Source: Gnomoniopsis sp. IMI 355080 (taxonomy: Eukaryota; Ascomycota; Sordariomycetes; Diaporthales; Gnomoniaceae). Taken from it: a stretch of 64,000 nucleotides of DNA. The stretch is from assembly GCA_027946555.1 (NCBI GenBank), contig JAPEVC010000148.1, forward strand, positions 26,973-90,972, in the 5' to 3' direction. The position numbers were made by a program, and so were the translations under genes. This document shows positions 1-12,591 of the stretch, one piece after another (position 1 is the stretch's first letter; each line of letters begins with the position of its first letter). The notes under the pieces were generated by a model. The model was given only the letters and a program-made list of their open reading frames with translations, had not been told where the DNA came from and searched no databases.

Positions 1-41
1 CCAGAGTGATTGGTACTGTCACTAACTTGAACGTATTTCAG

Positions 42-2113
42 AAAGTGTATATCAGGGACTCGGGCTCCATGCATGGCACCTTCTTGAACAAGAACAAGGT
101 CGTTGGCCATTCGTCTCAGCCAACGCGTATCCAAGTCGGTGATGAGCTTACCCTTGGCTTGCCTGTATTCCGCAATCGCGAGGAGTTCCAGCCCGCACAT
201 ATGCGAGTTGATGGCTTGGAATTTTACGATACGTAAGTTGCCACTTTGAAGCATTTCGAATTTTGAGCCAGCTAACTCGATGCAGTCTTGGTCGGCCGAC
301 GACTACGCCTACTCGAACCTTCACTGTTCCTGATGACTGCTCTACAGACGACAATGAGCCTTTGGACGAGACTTCCAATGAGCCTGTGATCATGTGTGGC
401 ACCATCGCGAATGTAGGTATAGCCGATGATAAGTTTGCAGACCTTGCCAGTGCGCCGAATCCATGGGCCGACTCGCATCCACCACCGGCCGAAGACTTTT
501 CCCCAACATGCCACACTGTCGAGGGGCCGTCTCGTCAATTGGACGGTGCTGAGGACAATTCCGCCTCAAGTATCCTCCTCCGTCGACCTTACGGCCTTGG
601 TGTCTGGAGCGATGTGTCGTCCAGCAACGGGTCGCTCGTCTGTACTGAGAGTGACAGTGCTGGACCGACCGTGTTCAAGGACAACCTCACGGATAGCGAC
701 GATGACGATCAAGACATGGACTCGATTCCTGATATTGGATCAGGCGATGACCCTGAGCTGCTGCGAGGTGTCGAACATGGTGATGAGTCCCGGTCCCCAT
801 CTTGGAATAGCTTTTCATCGGACTCCGAGGATGAGGACATGGATAACGACTCTGTCCTCGATGACTCTGTCTCAGAAGGTTTCGCTTTGTTTGATGATGA
901 TTCTGATGACATGGTGGATGAGACCGATGCGAACAGCAAAATCCAGCCTGAGACAGGCCTTCAAGCCGCGCACCAAACTGCGCACAGCCTGCGAGATCCT
1001 TCTAAAGACGTGGAGATTGATCACGCACCCGTTCTACCCAGTCCCATCCCGCAATTGCCTCCTATCAGCAGTTTCATTTCAGCAGGCCCGAATGACTGGA
1101 TGCCCTGCCCGCATCCCAACTGGGGTCGAAGGTCACCAAGTCCTTCTGATGCTGTGCTCCTGGGTCGCCTTGGTCGTACAGATGCGGCAAGCAGCGAAAA
1201 AGTTCAAGGTGCCGTCCGCCTTGACACGCCTGATCAAATTTTGTCCGAATGCAAGAAAGTTGGCGTCGATGGCGAAGATGTTTCAAAGGATCATGCGGAT
1301 CTCGAAGGTCTCAGATCCCTCGGGCAGAAGAGTGGAAAAACTGAGTTTTTTGCAGCCAGAGCAGTCAACAAGAGGATTCACCAGGCGAACACTGAAAGTG
1401 AGCGTCTCATCGGGGCCGCGCCTCGGCCAAACCTCGGCACCCAACCTTCTGACTTTTTTTCGCCTCACCATGCATTTGGACTGACTGGGCCAAGCTTTGG
1501 TACCCCGTCTGACTTCGTTCTGGCTCCCCACACACGTGCACTGACTGGAGAGGTGCCAGATCACGATGCACTCCATCAATCTGTGTCTGCCGGTCCTCAT
1601 CGCCAGTCACAGTATGAAACGAATGGCGAGTCGGTCGTCCAAGCTCACGCAGACGAGGATACCGCTGCTTCTGCAGAAAATCTCTCTGCAGCTGATACTT
1701 ACACCTTCATTTTTGAGCCGCTCGACCAGATTCAAGGGCTGGACGGACAAACAGCTTCTGTCGTAACGACAGACAACCACGACGCGAGAAAGGGCAAGCG
1801 GAAGGCGGCAGAGATATCTGAAGAATCTCCATCAGAGTTCAAGTGGGCTTCCTCCTCAGAAGACAAAAGCAAGGCCGGTTCCTCAGCAGAGACTCTTAAA
1901 TCTTCGTCCCAGCCATCATCTCAGTCTACCCGCAATCCGATCCCCCTTCCATCGCCTCCGCCAAGTCCAGACGAGGTACGGAGCCCCGAGCAGAGGCCAA
2001 GCAAGAAAATCAAAAAGATCGCCGAGCGTGTGGGCTATGCTGCGCTGGGAGGCGTTTCGGTCGGCGCCATGGTCTTGACGTCACTAATCTACACGGCTCC
2101 CAACTTTGTTTGA
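42..2113 (+). CDS. FHA-domain protein with C-terminal membrane anchor (5' partial)
   Basis: Exons seen are 42-232 and 286-2113. The first begins after a branch site and AG at 40-41, so earlier exons lie outside the window. The first exon carries the second half of a forkhead-associated domain: RDSGSMHGTFLN is the canonical serine-containing FHA loop, and RIQVGDELTLG is the closing strand. FHA domains bind phosphothreonine peptides. The remaining roughly 600 residues are low-complexity, rich in Ser, Asp and Glu with acidic tracts. The protein ends in a basic stretch (KKIKKIAERVGYAALGG) followed by about 20 hydrophobic residues and only a few residues after them, which is the layout of a tail anchor. 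SLMAP/Pro45-type STRIPAK subunits also combine FHA and a tail anchor, but I see no long coiled coil here, so I do not assign that identity. The phosphopeptide-binding role is family knowledge; the membrane location is inferred. Confidence 0.82.
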
Positions 2114-4071
2114 GCAATTGGACTTTCCCTTATTTTCTCTGCTGTTGTGGTTTTGGGCTGGGCTTTTGGTCATCGGGCGTAAGGTTGAGGATAACATGGT
2201 TCGTGTTGGAGGATAAGGGTCTTTGTTTTGTCCGGTTCAATGCTTTTTTCCGTCATTATCTGATTCCTCCATCTGCCTGCTTGGTAACGCATGGGACGTG
2301 GTATCCATTCCTTTCTATTTTCATGCAAGGGAACATCAGGTCTCGGACGCCCTGTTGATCAGTACTCAATCCTGGACAGTTGACGATCTCAAGATAGCTG
2401 GGTATTTAGGTCGTCGCCATGCGACTTGATAACGGACGGCCTCTATGAATTAGTCGCGAAACTAGGTACCCGATTAGTCAGGAAGATAATATGCTTTCTT
2501 GCACAATCAGGTTTCCTGCCGAATGGCCAGAAGCAATACAAGTGCCTTTGATGATATTGGAGAATTCTAACGATGTCAATACATGCTGGAACTGGTCAGA
2601 GAAACGTTGTCTAAGTATGTCTCTGGTTGTCTTGAATGTATAAGGACCTCGAATGATATGGTATCCGTAGCTTATTGGCAGACTTATTTGTATCCTTACC
2701 CATACAAGGCAAGACCTGCCTCTGCTTTAGAGCATGTTTAGGTACAAATGGGCCGGGAAACGGCAAAGAGCAAGGATACAAAATAAAAGCACACGGTTCT
2801 TGGCTGTTCTCATGCTTATCAAGACGATTCCCGTTTGGTATTTGGAACAGTTTCAGAGTAACAATACCCTTTGTAGGATTGCGATCAGAACATCCCTAGA
2901 TATCTTGGTTCTCGTCGCCAGCCGCCCGAAGAGCCTTGTAACTGTCCAGACTTGACTTGGTGAGCGAACAATTTTGTCTTAGTAGGTCACTTCTCCACAT
3001 CAAGCCCGGTGAACTACGAGTGGTGCAGCGATTGTGCGTCGGCACCCTGCTCAGCAACCGAAGCACATCTACATGCGTATCTTGGTAGGTATCTAGCAAA
3101 GGCAGAAAGGCAGTCAAGAAGGTATACCTGGGACGCCAGTGTAGTCCTCATGGCCGATGGCACGGGTTATCTGGAGCCAGATTTGCCTGTTGCCGATTCC
3201 GAGCGTAGCATCAGTGCGCGTGAGTCCAAGGCGTCTAGAGGCGAGTGGGATGATGCAGTTATGGGACGGTTCTGGCCTGGACGGTGATTAGAGACAGATG
3301 ATAAACGAGCGCAGATCCACTTCTGGCCTCTGGTCTGGGGTCCAGAAGTTGCTTTGTCAGGAAATTGACAGTCAGTCATTAAAGTTGAAAATTGTGAATC
3401 TGTTGAAGTGCCTTGGGTACCTGAGCGGACACAGCACGGTTCAAAGATTCGCCAGGTTTCTATGTACGTTTATTAAAAGCTTCTCTTCAGGCACTATATT
3501 GAAATGAGGAATCAAGGGCATGGGGTTTGCGAGCTGGAGCCATTGAGCAGTTTGTGCCATATACGGCATGACCTTGGCAACTTGTGAACACACCCTTCAT
3601 GTCTAGCTGATTTCATACAGACCTCTAAATAACTACAAGCATACTTTGCAGAAAGCCCGGCCAACGCCAACTCTTTACAAGTGGTGTGTGACGTTCTCTG
3701 CAGATTCTGGCCTCGAAAGCTTCAAAGCCGCGGCTTATTGCTAGGTTCATTGGATATGCTACGGTGTTGTACCAACTCCTGGTTTCTTTCCCAGATAAGG
3801 CGGTGTCTTCTGCACCAGACAAGCGCGCTGCATATCACATGCTGCTACAATGAGGCTGAAAAGAAACCTTTTTTTTTTTTTTTTTTTTTTTTTTTGCGTT
3901 ATGTCAATTCTGCCCAAAGCAGAATTCTGCGCCTTAGTGCTGAGATAACAGTGACTTTGAACACCACTTTCTAGTCTAATCTTTGCCATTGAGTTTCTGG
4001 AAAGTCTATATCTTTTGAAGACGGTGGAATATACATTCTGATAGGAACGGAATCTCTCATGTGACACTGTC
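2114..4071. other. intergenic, convergent 3' region
   Basis: This lies between the stop of the FHA gene and the stop of the DUF1275 gene on the other strand. Only short frames without splice-supported continuation occur here. I see no tRNA-like box pair and no recognisable gene. It holds the 27-T run listed separately. Confidence 0.6.
3869..3895. repeat. poly(T) run, 27 nt
   Basis: An uninterrupted run of T. On the minus strand this is an A-run roughly 175 nt beyond the stop of the DUF1275 gene. It could be an ordinary mononucleotide tract or the tail of an old retroposed copy; no flanking target duplication is evident to me. Confidence 0.9.
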
Positions 4072-4878
4072 TTACGCCTTCGACTGCTCTGGATGAATGC
4101 CACCATTAACATTTTCATCGCCGTCAAGGCGCAATAACAGCAGTGAAAGCCCGGCGAGGAGCTTGAAAATGGCCGTCAATAGAAGACAGAGTTGGGGCGC
4201 ATAATATCTGTACGCAAGGCCACCAACAAGTCCTCCGACGAAGAAAACCACTATGAACATAATCCTCTCATCCCGCGGCTTGTTGCTGGCCGCAAAGAGC
4301 CTTGGATCCGAGAAAAAGTCGGCCATTGCCCCAGTAGCAACCTGCGTCGGTATAGTAGGTGGTCCATTCATACCCTTCGTCGTGACATTCTGACACCCCA
4401 TGGAGAACGAAAGCAGCGCCACAGCCGCATACTCAGTGTTGTCGTCTCCGCTGTGGACCTTATCTCCCCAGATGAGTCCGACCACAATGAAGCAGATTAT
4501 AGACTGCTGCATAATATCTGCAAAAACCCAGAATCTCTTTTTGCGCCCAATGAGATTTCCAACTTGTCCGCTCACTGCAGAACCACCCCACGAGGCAATA
4601 AGAGAGGTGACGGCTGCCACTGGATGTACGTCGGCTGGATCGATGGCGGCAAGCTGGCCCGCAGCGAGAGCCAAAAAGATTATATTGCCTGTATTGTTGG
4701 CGGTGAAAACACCAAGGAATGGCACGCTGAAGACATCGACAGCGCCGGCGGCGAAAGAAAGCAGGAGGAGGAATGGTATGTGCTGAGCACGCTTCGGATT
4801 TGTGCGCGCGAAATCAATGTCTTTATGCCAGTATGCCGAGGAGAGGGGGCTGGTGGAGCGTGCCTTGAAGAGAGACAT
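4072..4878 (-). CDS. DUF1275 (YoaK-type) membrane protein
   Basis: Single-exon gene of 268 residues. The start is the ATG at 4878 (MSLFKARSTSPLSS); the frame is open further upstream but without an ATG. After a polar N-terminus of about 35 residues come six or so hydrophobic segments. The hallmark DUF1275 stretch is VFSVPFLGVFTANNTGNI in the first membrane segment, followed by LIGRKKRFWVFAD and MGCQNVTTKG. The length matches fungal members of the family. The family is found in bacteria and fungi and has no established biochemical function; a transporter-like role is only a guess from topology. It is divergent from the aconitase gene, about 410 bp between starts. Confidence 0.88.
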   Translation of the reverse strand: MSLFKARSTSPLSSAYWHKDIDFARTNPKRAQHIPFLLLLSFAAGAVDVFSVPFLGVFTANNTGNIIFLALAAGQLAAIDPADVHPVAAVTSLIASWGGSAVSGQVGNLIGRKKRFWVFADIMQQSIICFIVVGLIWGDKVHSGDDNTEYAAVALLSFSMGCQNVTTKGMNGPPTIPTQVATGAMADFFSDPRLFAASNKPRDERIMFIVVFFVGGLVGGLAYRYYAPQLCLLLTAIFKLLAGLSLLLLRLDGDENVNGGIHPEQSKA

Positions 4879-5286
4879 TATTTCACACAATTCAGCCAAG
4901 AAAACTGTGAAGCCGTAGCTCAATAACCCAGGCTCAAGATAATAGGTCAGGGGCGCATTATGTTCAGAATGTCTGACGGTATCGTCCTATGTAATAAGGA
5001 GGACGACAATGTTACACTACCTAGATACGGACGTACTAATAATTCCTTGTATTGCCGATAAGGGTCCGGCCTATTCCGCTGACCATAACTCCTAAGCCGA
5101 TTGGCGGTCAGTGGCAACGAGCCCCTGTCGTCAAACTAGAGGGCGGCTTCGGTTCCGGGATCGGCCCCCAGATTTTGGGAGTGGGCTTTGACTCCGGTAC
5201 ATTTTATCCTCGCCGACTTTTCTGGACCTTGCCTTTTTGCTGTTGTAGAGCCACCTTCGACTCGATCCAGGCGCCTCAGTCCCAAG
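4879..5286. promoter_or_regulatory. divergent promoter, DUF1275 / aconitase
   Basis: This 408-bp region separates two start codons on opposite strands, so it must hold both promoters. A CCAAT box in reverse orientation (GATTGG, about 5099-5104) lies some 185 bp upstream of the aconitase start. CCAAT-binding complex sites are common in promoters of fungal iron-sulfur and respiratory genes; that link is general knowledge and not proven here. Confidence 0.45.
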
Positions 5287-7814
5287 ATGAGGTCAATTGA
5301 TGTAGCCAGACGCTCGGGAGCACTGGCGAGGGTGAGCACCATATACCCCAAAAATTTCAACGCATCATCAAGACCTCAAATTAACTATGAAATTCACAGA
5401 GTGCCCTTCAGCTCCGCCGCCTTCCATCGACGACCCGCCAGCTCTCGACTGGACCAGCCCTCCCAGCGACCTACGAGACCCTCTACAACAAATATGCCGA
5501 AGTTCGCCGTGTTCTCGGCACGCGCCGCCTCACCCTCGCCGAGAAGATTCTCTATTCGCACCTCGACAAGCCTGAGGAGAACCTGCTCGCCAACACCAAC
5601 GGTGGCCGTGACATCCGTGGCCGTGCCAACCTCCAGCTCAAGCCTGACCGCGCCAATATGCAGGATGCCTCCGCACAGATGGCACTTCTGCAATTTATGG
5701 CTTGCAATCTACCTCGCACCGCTATTCCGGCTAGTATACATTGCGACCACCTGATTGTTGGTGAGCAGGGCGCAGACAAGGACCTGATTGCTGGACTGAG
5801 CGCGAACCAGGAGGTATTCGACTTCTTGGAGAGCGCAGGCAAAAGATTTGGAATAGATTTTTGGCCGCCTGGCGCTGGCATTATACATCAAACTGTGTTG
5901 GAGAACTATGCGAGGCCGGGCTTAATGATGTTGGGCACAGACAGTCACACGCCGAATGCGGGTGGCTTGTGTACAATTGCCATTGGTGTTGGTGGTGCAG
6001 ACGCTGTCGAGGCGCTCGTCGGTGCGCCATGGGAGTTGAAGGCCCCCAAAATCCTGGGTGTGAAACTGACGGGCCAGCTGAATGAGTGGGTCGCACCGAA
6101 AGATGTCATCTTAGCTCTCGCCGGCAAATTGACTGTAAGAGGTGGCACCGGATTCGTGATTGAATACAGTGGACCTGGCGTTGAGACTTTAAGCTGCACG
6201 GGCATGGCCACGATATGTAACATGGTGAGTGTTCCACTAAATGCTGGAGAATTCTCAAAGGCTGACGGTTAATTTTCACAGGGTGCGGAAGTCGGCGCGA
6301 CAACATCGATTTTCCCCTTCACGGAGGCTTCGGCAAGGTACCTGGAGGCCACGAGGAGAGGAGATTTGGCGAGTGCGGCGAAAATCTTCCAGAGCTTCCC
6401 TGGAGTCGGGAACTCGGAGGACGCATACTTCAGGTTCAGGGCCGACGAGGGTGCTGAGTACGACCAGCTGATCGAGATCAACCTCTCCGAGCTTGAGCCC
6501 CATATCAACGGACCTCACACTCCTGACCTCTCAACACCACTCTCTGCATTTAAGAAGACGGTCGAAGAAGAAAATTGGCCACACAAGGTGTCGGCTGGGC
6601 TTATCGGAAGCTGCACGAATAGCTCATACGAAGACATGACCCGAGTGGAAAGCATAGTAAAGGCCGCCGAGGCAGCAGGGCTCAAGCCCGCCACGGACTT
6701 TTACGTCACGCCCGGAAGCGAGCAGATTCGCGCTACGCTTGAGCGGGATGGTATTCTCGACACTTTCACTGACGCAGGAGGTATTGTCCTCTCTAATGCC
6801 TGTGGTCCATGTATCGGACAGTGGAAGCGCCGCGACGGTGTTGAAAAGGGCACACCGAACGCCATCTTCACCTCCTATAACCGCAACTTCAAAGGCCGCA
6901 ATGATGGCAACCTTGAAACCATGAACTTCCTCGCGAGCCCCGAAATCGTCACAGCAATGGCCTTTGCCGGCTCCACCACCTTCAACCCGATGACCGATAC
7001 TCTGACCACCCCCGACGGAAAGGCCTTCCGCTTCCCAGCGCCCGTAGGCGTGGAAGACCCGAAGACTCCCTTCGAGATTGGCAATGACGACTTCAAAGTT
7101 GCCTCACAAGAGCCCGACCCCACCGTCTCGATCGCTATTTCCCCGTCCTCCCAACGCCTCGCTCTCCTCGACCCCTTCGAGCCCTTCCCCCAGTCCGATC
7201 TGAGCGGTCTCCGCGTTCTTGTGAAAGTCAAAGGCAAATGCACGACTGACACCATTTCCGCCGCGGGGCCCTGGCTCAAATATAAAGGCCACTTGCCCAA
7301 CATTGCGACCAACACGCTCAACACGGCCGTCAACGCTGCGACGGGCGAAGTCAATGCTGCTTACGACTTTGACGGATCCAAATCCACGATCCCAGACCTG
7401 ATGCGTAAATGGAAGGAGGCCAACCGGCCATGGCTGGTGGTCGCGGAGCACAACTACGGCGAGGGCTCCGCGCGTGAGCATGCTGCGCTGCAGCCGAGGT
7501 TCTTGGGTGCGCGGATTATTGTCTGCAAGAGCTTTGCAAGAATCCATGAGACGAACCTGAAAAAGCAGGGTGTGGTGCCACTGACATTTGCAAACGAGGC
7601 CGATTATGATCGCATCGAGGCGTTGGACGAGGTGGAGACCGTGGGGTTGTACGAGATGCTGAGGAATCAGGGTCGCGGAGACGTGCAGTTGAGAGTGAAG
7701 AAGCATGCGAGCGGCGAGGAATTTCTCGTGCCGGTCAAGCATGCCGTGTCGAAGGACCAAGCGGGTTTTATTCTGGCGGGCAGTGCGTTGAACTTGCTTT
7801 CGAAGGGGATATAA
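5287..7814 (+). CDS. aco2: mitochondrial aconitase paralogue, Aco2 type
   Basis: Three exons: 5287-5331, 5400-6224 and 6282-7814, giving 800 residues. The first intron falls inside the targeting peptide: MRSIDVARRSGALAR continues with an Arg/Ser-rich stretch lacking acidic residues, typical of mitochondrial import. The core begins at PATYETLYNKYAEVRRVLG. The [4Fe-4S] cysteines are present in LIGSCTNSS and NACGPCIG, and the catalytic loop is NYGEGSAREHAALQPR. Aconitase isomerises citrate to isocitrate. Several signatures (GSAR instead of GSSR, FARIHETNLKKQGV, NLETMNFLASPEIVTAM) resemble yeast Aco2, which dehydrates homocitrate in lysine synthesis, more than the main Krebs-cycle enzyme. I therefore call it an Aco2-type paralogue; the substrate preference is inference, and the main aconitase would be encoded elsewhere. 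No active-site residue I can identify is missing. Confidence 0.93.
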
Positions 7815-9695
7815 GGAAAAGTAGGACACTTGGTCAATCCAAAACTTAGGTTGGGATGGGGAATCTCAGGCACATTGAATTAGTGCTGGCTTATTCGGAA
7901 ATTGTCTGCGCTGTATGCGGACAAAGGCGCATTTGAGCGATAAAAAGAAGTTTGGCGTTAGTTATGTTTGACAATCGAAATCGTACGGTCACAATAGAGG
8001 TCTCTTTTAAGAGGTTTATCAGACGAACCCAATGTACGGAATACCCAGTATCCGCATTGTTTTTTTACCCCCACTATCTGTGTGTCAATCGAGAAAGCCT
8101 GCCGGCAAAAAAAGACTTCAAGGAAGCGCAAGCAAACCCACGAAGAGATGCATGATATAACAGTCCCACAGCAAATATAAGCCGCATTTGAATGAGAAGA
8201 CATATTGTACAAGTGTTGGATATAGACACTGGTCTTTTAATGATATTCCGGACGTGATCAAATTGTCACTTACGGAATAAAATCATTTGTAGGCAAGTTG
8301 AGCGTGCAATTAGTCCCGCGCATATAAGATTTCTACTTTCGATTGACTCTATACGGTACGGTTCAGGCCGTTCGAACTGGTGTAAACTTATTGATCAATG
8401 AGTCAAGGAGCAAGATCTATTGGGAAGCCCAGCCTCAGAGAGCCCACTGGATAGGCCTGCAGAGGATGACTAATCATTAACTCAACACACCCCACCCTGC
8501 TATAAAACATCCTCCATCTTATTCGCAGCGACCTTCAGTCTCTATCATTATGCCAATTCATACACTCAAGAAACTATAGGTGAAGTTGTATGCTAATGCA
8601 AGGAGAAATTGTTCGGCTGTCAGCTCTGAAGGTCCCCACCCAAAATGATACCTACCTGTATAGTAAAGACTGCCCCATGTCTGGCTGTGACAGCCATTCT
8701 GGGTAGTTAGTTACAAGTAACAAATTATGATTCCAAGTGTCGTGTACGGCTATAAAGAATATGAGTAGTATGCTAAAGTAGCCAAATACACATTACATTT
8801 GCAACATTTAGCCACAGGATCTCTTCTGCACAATACCCAACTTCACACGACTGAACAATAACAGCCTAACATAGCCAAATCTCATACTAGGGCGAAGGCT
8901 ACATAACTGCTTCCAGTAAGGGGTCGATCGTAATACAATGCAAGGTAAACAGACTTCGACTACATAGACTATACTTGCGACATGCGCTGACGTTCAGACT
9001 TGGCGCCTTGCTTTGATTTTGAAATTGACTGACAGCCTTATTTCATGAGCCTTGCAACTTAGGTAGCGCATAAGCGCTAGAGCCCAGGGTCCAGTGTGGT
9101 AGCCTCGCGGGTACTATGTATTATAAGGTCCCACTTTAGTTGCTTTGCATTCTGCAACCACATATCGAGTATTATTTTTGTATGCTTGCTTTGGGGTTAT
9201 AACAAGAGTCAGATTAAAGCCAGTGCTATTCTCTTGTGGTGAATGAACACAATGCACCTTAGCAATAGCTTAAAACAGGTTGAAAGCAAAATAAATGTGC
9301 GCCGTGCCGCCCTGCCAGCCTGCCTACCCAGCCTCGGGCTCCAATTAGGTTCTGGATGCTGAATGTCAACAACACCTAGTATTCAAACTCTCACCAAATA
9401 AGAATCTCTCAACAGTCCGTTCCCAAAAATGAGCCAGACTTTCTCGACCCACGGGTCCTGCCGGATTCGCCCCACCTCCACTCAGAGCTTGTTCTACCTG
9501 ACGAACGGACTGGCGCTCAAGGTGCTTCCCATTCCGCAAATTCGTTCCCCAGAATTGACGAACTCCAAACATTTCTTCCATCTTGTTACGCATGGTTGTC
9601 GATATTTTGAGAGCCACGATTAGCGACAGAGGATTCTATGGTTTGATGACCCAGCGGCTTTTTGCTTGTCCCTTTTGTTTCGCTCCATACGAGTG
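7815..9695. other. intergenic, AT-rich, convergent 3' region
   Basis: About 1.9 kb between the ends of two converging genes. The stretch from about 8.2 to 9.3 kb is visibly richer in A and T than the flanking genes and full of stop codons in all frames. I see no gene. It may include an old repeat weathered by C-to-T mutation, but I recognise no element in it. Confidence 0.5.
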
Positions 9696-11988
9696 CTACC
9701 CAGCACCCGGTCTGGTAGCTTTTTTGTCAAGCGCCGGTTGCGCTGGAACCACTGGCTGTCGTCTGGTGTATTTTCGCTTAGTTCGCACAGGTGTTGCTAG
9801 TGCCGCTGGTTCATGCTGAACCGCTGTTCCAACTAATTGGCGGCCTTGAAACCATCTCGTTGCGGCCAACCAGGACTCGTTGTTGCGAACCCGATCCGGC
9901 AGGCTGGCCTCAAAGTCCTCTGGATCTTCCTTGAGTCGCTCTTCCTTGAGTCGCTGGGCTGCCTTGCCGAAGTTCGATTTGCGACCACCTCTTGCCTTGA
10001 TCTCCTTTTCTTTTTGCCTATACCATTGTTCAGAGTGCGGTCGAATGCGGTGTGTTCGAGGATCTAGGTGGACGAAAATCCCCTTCTCGTCTGGTATTAG
10101 CCCTGGCACGGGCCGTGGCTCTATCCCGACACCTGGGGGCGGGGCAGATGAAGAGCCTTGCCCATATATATACTGATCCAGGGAGGAGTTACTTCGTTCC
10201 TCGACTAAGCGTTGACGTTGTTTCTCAAGCAGTGGTGTGCCTTCGATGAACCTGCTTTGCAGATGAGACGGAGGAGCGTTGATGTTATGAGTTTGACCGG
10301 CTTTGACCTTGGTAGGAGTTATTCGTGTAGACGCCGGCGTGAGGATCATGGGCTTTGCGATATGCCTCTGAAGCCGGACCCTGCCTGGGTCTTCGTCTTC
10401 CAATACGGCACTGTCTAAAGAACCATTCCTGTTCAGAGGCTCATTGGAGGCCAAAGGTTCGACTGTAGTCAGCGGAAAGACGGCCCTGTCCAGAGATGTT
10501 CTTCTGTCCAAAGACGCATTTCTTGTTATGTCTCTAGAGCTCAAGTCGGCATCCTCACCAGTACTAAATGCAGGTCCTCTATTTGACTCGATGTTGGATT
10601 TGAATATATCAGGACCAAGCCTGGGATGTGAAAAAAGAGGAGAACTCAAGTAATCATCGTAACTGGACAGTATTGCCTTGGGTCTCTCTTGCGCAATTTC
10701 GGCCCTGGGTGAGTACGCATGTATATCGTTGCTCAACGACGGTAATCGTGAAGGACGAGGTATATCTCCATTTGGCTTTGAGTAGTGAAAACCACTTGGG
10801 AGAGCTAAAGGCGAGCACGAGTTCGTGAAATTACGAGAAGCAGGCTCGTCACTGCTGGGGGAGATGAGTCGCTGCTTCTTGTGGGCTGGAATTTCGTCCA
10901 AAGCATTTTGGTCGACGGGGTTTGGAAGGAGAATACCAGACGAGTGGCCATTCTGATTTGTCCTGCTTTCTGCTGGATGGAATGGGCGCCTTGAAACGGT
11001 TTTCCTTGCAGTCGTTTTGGCTTCCAAATTTTTGCGGCTAGAAGGGGAGCTGGCATTGGACGGGCGTCGAGAGCCGTTGATTTGTAATGAGTCATGGCGT
11101 GAAACATGAGGTCTGTCAAAAGTCTTGATGGACTTGGGAGAGATGATCTTGGAATGGTCTTCACACGTTAGATGGTTTTGGTCGGCGTCGTTGTTACAAT
11201 TAGGAAGGCGGCATTTAGACGAACTGGTTTTCGCCCAGTAATCCGAATCCTCGGTAAGGAATGGATTGCTTGTACCCTCGGCGGATGAAAACATGTCGGC
11301 GATGGGGTCTCGGACAGAGGTGGCAACAGAGACTGGACTGCTGGTCGCTTGAATCGAGGAAGAGTTCTCAGCACGTGACTTTGATTTGATCCCATCATAA
11401 CGCTTCAGAATCTGTCTTCTCTGGACCCGATTGTGACAACGTGCACAAGTGAAACTGGGAAAAGTATGTATGTGTTAGTCTGTTATTATTTGTGAACAGT
11501 GGCGTATCGTGTCAGAGAACTGCCTTTGCGATGCGACGGATGACAGTAGACGATGCATTTTGCGTTAAATTGACTGTGTTGCAGTAGGTACCAAGCAGTG
11601 TTTACGGGCCAATGCAGCCAGCCTCGGCGGGAATAACGCATGTTGTGTTGGAAAACGGGATGCCCGGCCACTTTGAGAAGATGGATCTGTGTGGGGTCGG
11701 AGGCGCTTATCACGCTCCCGCCGACGCGTGCGGTGTTGTGTCCTGTTGTGGCAGATGCTGGCGGATTGCAACTCCAGGGCACAAAGACTAAGGGGCCTAT
11801 ACTCACGGATCTTTGGGAAGCGGTCGATGGCACGACGGATGATACTGGCGGGTGCAGCGGGTGCATGCGACGAGAATCCTGTCGACTTGCTCAGGGCGAG
11901 AGCAAATCGCGCATCTTGAACCCGTGGAAAGGGACGAGTTCAGGCGCGGAAGCTGGTGCTGAGACTGGGACAGTGACTGCGCGGCCAT
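9696..11988 (-). CDS. PHD-finger protein
   Basis: Two exons, 11988-11807 and 11454-9696, encode 646 residues. The junction joins two bases of a proline codon to one base of the next exon, and only the spliced form completes the zinc finger. The finger is a C4HC3 PHD: Cys26, Cys29, Cys42, Cys45, His50, Cys53, then Cys64 and Cys67 from exon 2 (FTCARCHNR). PHD fingers usually read histone H3 tails, so a chromatin role in the nucleus is likely. The rest is Ser/Pro-rich and disordered except for a charged C-terminal block (about residues 545-605, FGKAAQRLKEERLKED) and a basic tail KRKYTRRQPV. No second catalytic domain is visible, so I cannot name the complex. The 352-nt intron is long for this window. 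It is divergent from the Cex1 gene. Confidence 0.82.
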
Positions 11989-12550
11989 GGCGTTGACCGA
12001 AAGTTAGCAAATGAGAAAGCAACCCGGCCAAATAAATCAGGATTGAAACCGTTAACAAGCGACTGCATGATGTTGGAGTAAAGCCAGGCAGGGAGTCTCA
12101 GATCTTTTCAGTCTTGAATGTAGTCGTCACCCTGGGGACTGCAGCGGCTTCGTTGTTGTGTCGTGTCCAAAGACCGACTTGCGACCAGATAAGCAAACAA
12201 GGTTTGCTTATTGGGGATGCACGCCAGTTGTATGCCGCAGCCTTTGGCCTAACCTCATGGCTGAAGTGAAAGGTTCGGCTCCGGTGAGCGGTACAATTGG
12301 ATTTGATGTCCCATGCAGCAGCCACACTTGCATCCAGAAGACAAAGTGGAGGAGGGCTCGAGCTTTGCTGGAAGACAAGAATGAACGCATGCCATGGTCT
12401 GGCAGATCGAGCACAGAATACAACAGTGTTGCAGATGCTGAGGGTGGAATAGGAGACGATGGAGCAGACAAACAACAAAACCAGAAGCGCCTTGCAGTCC
12501 GACCTTTTACCATTGAACATCATAGACAGCCTGCCTGGCTAGGTCCCTTG

Positions 12551-12591
<41 letters not shown>

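Noticed and set aside
3009..3287. 92-codon frame in the 2-4 kb intergenic region
   Set aside because: No splice continuation or recognisable motif; similar lengths occur by chance in this GC range.
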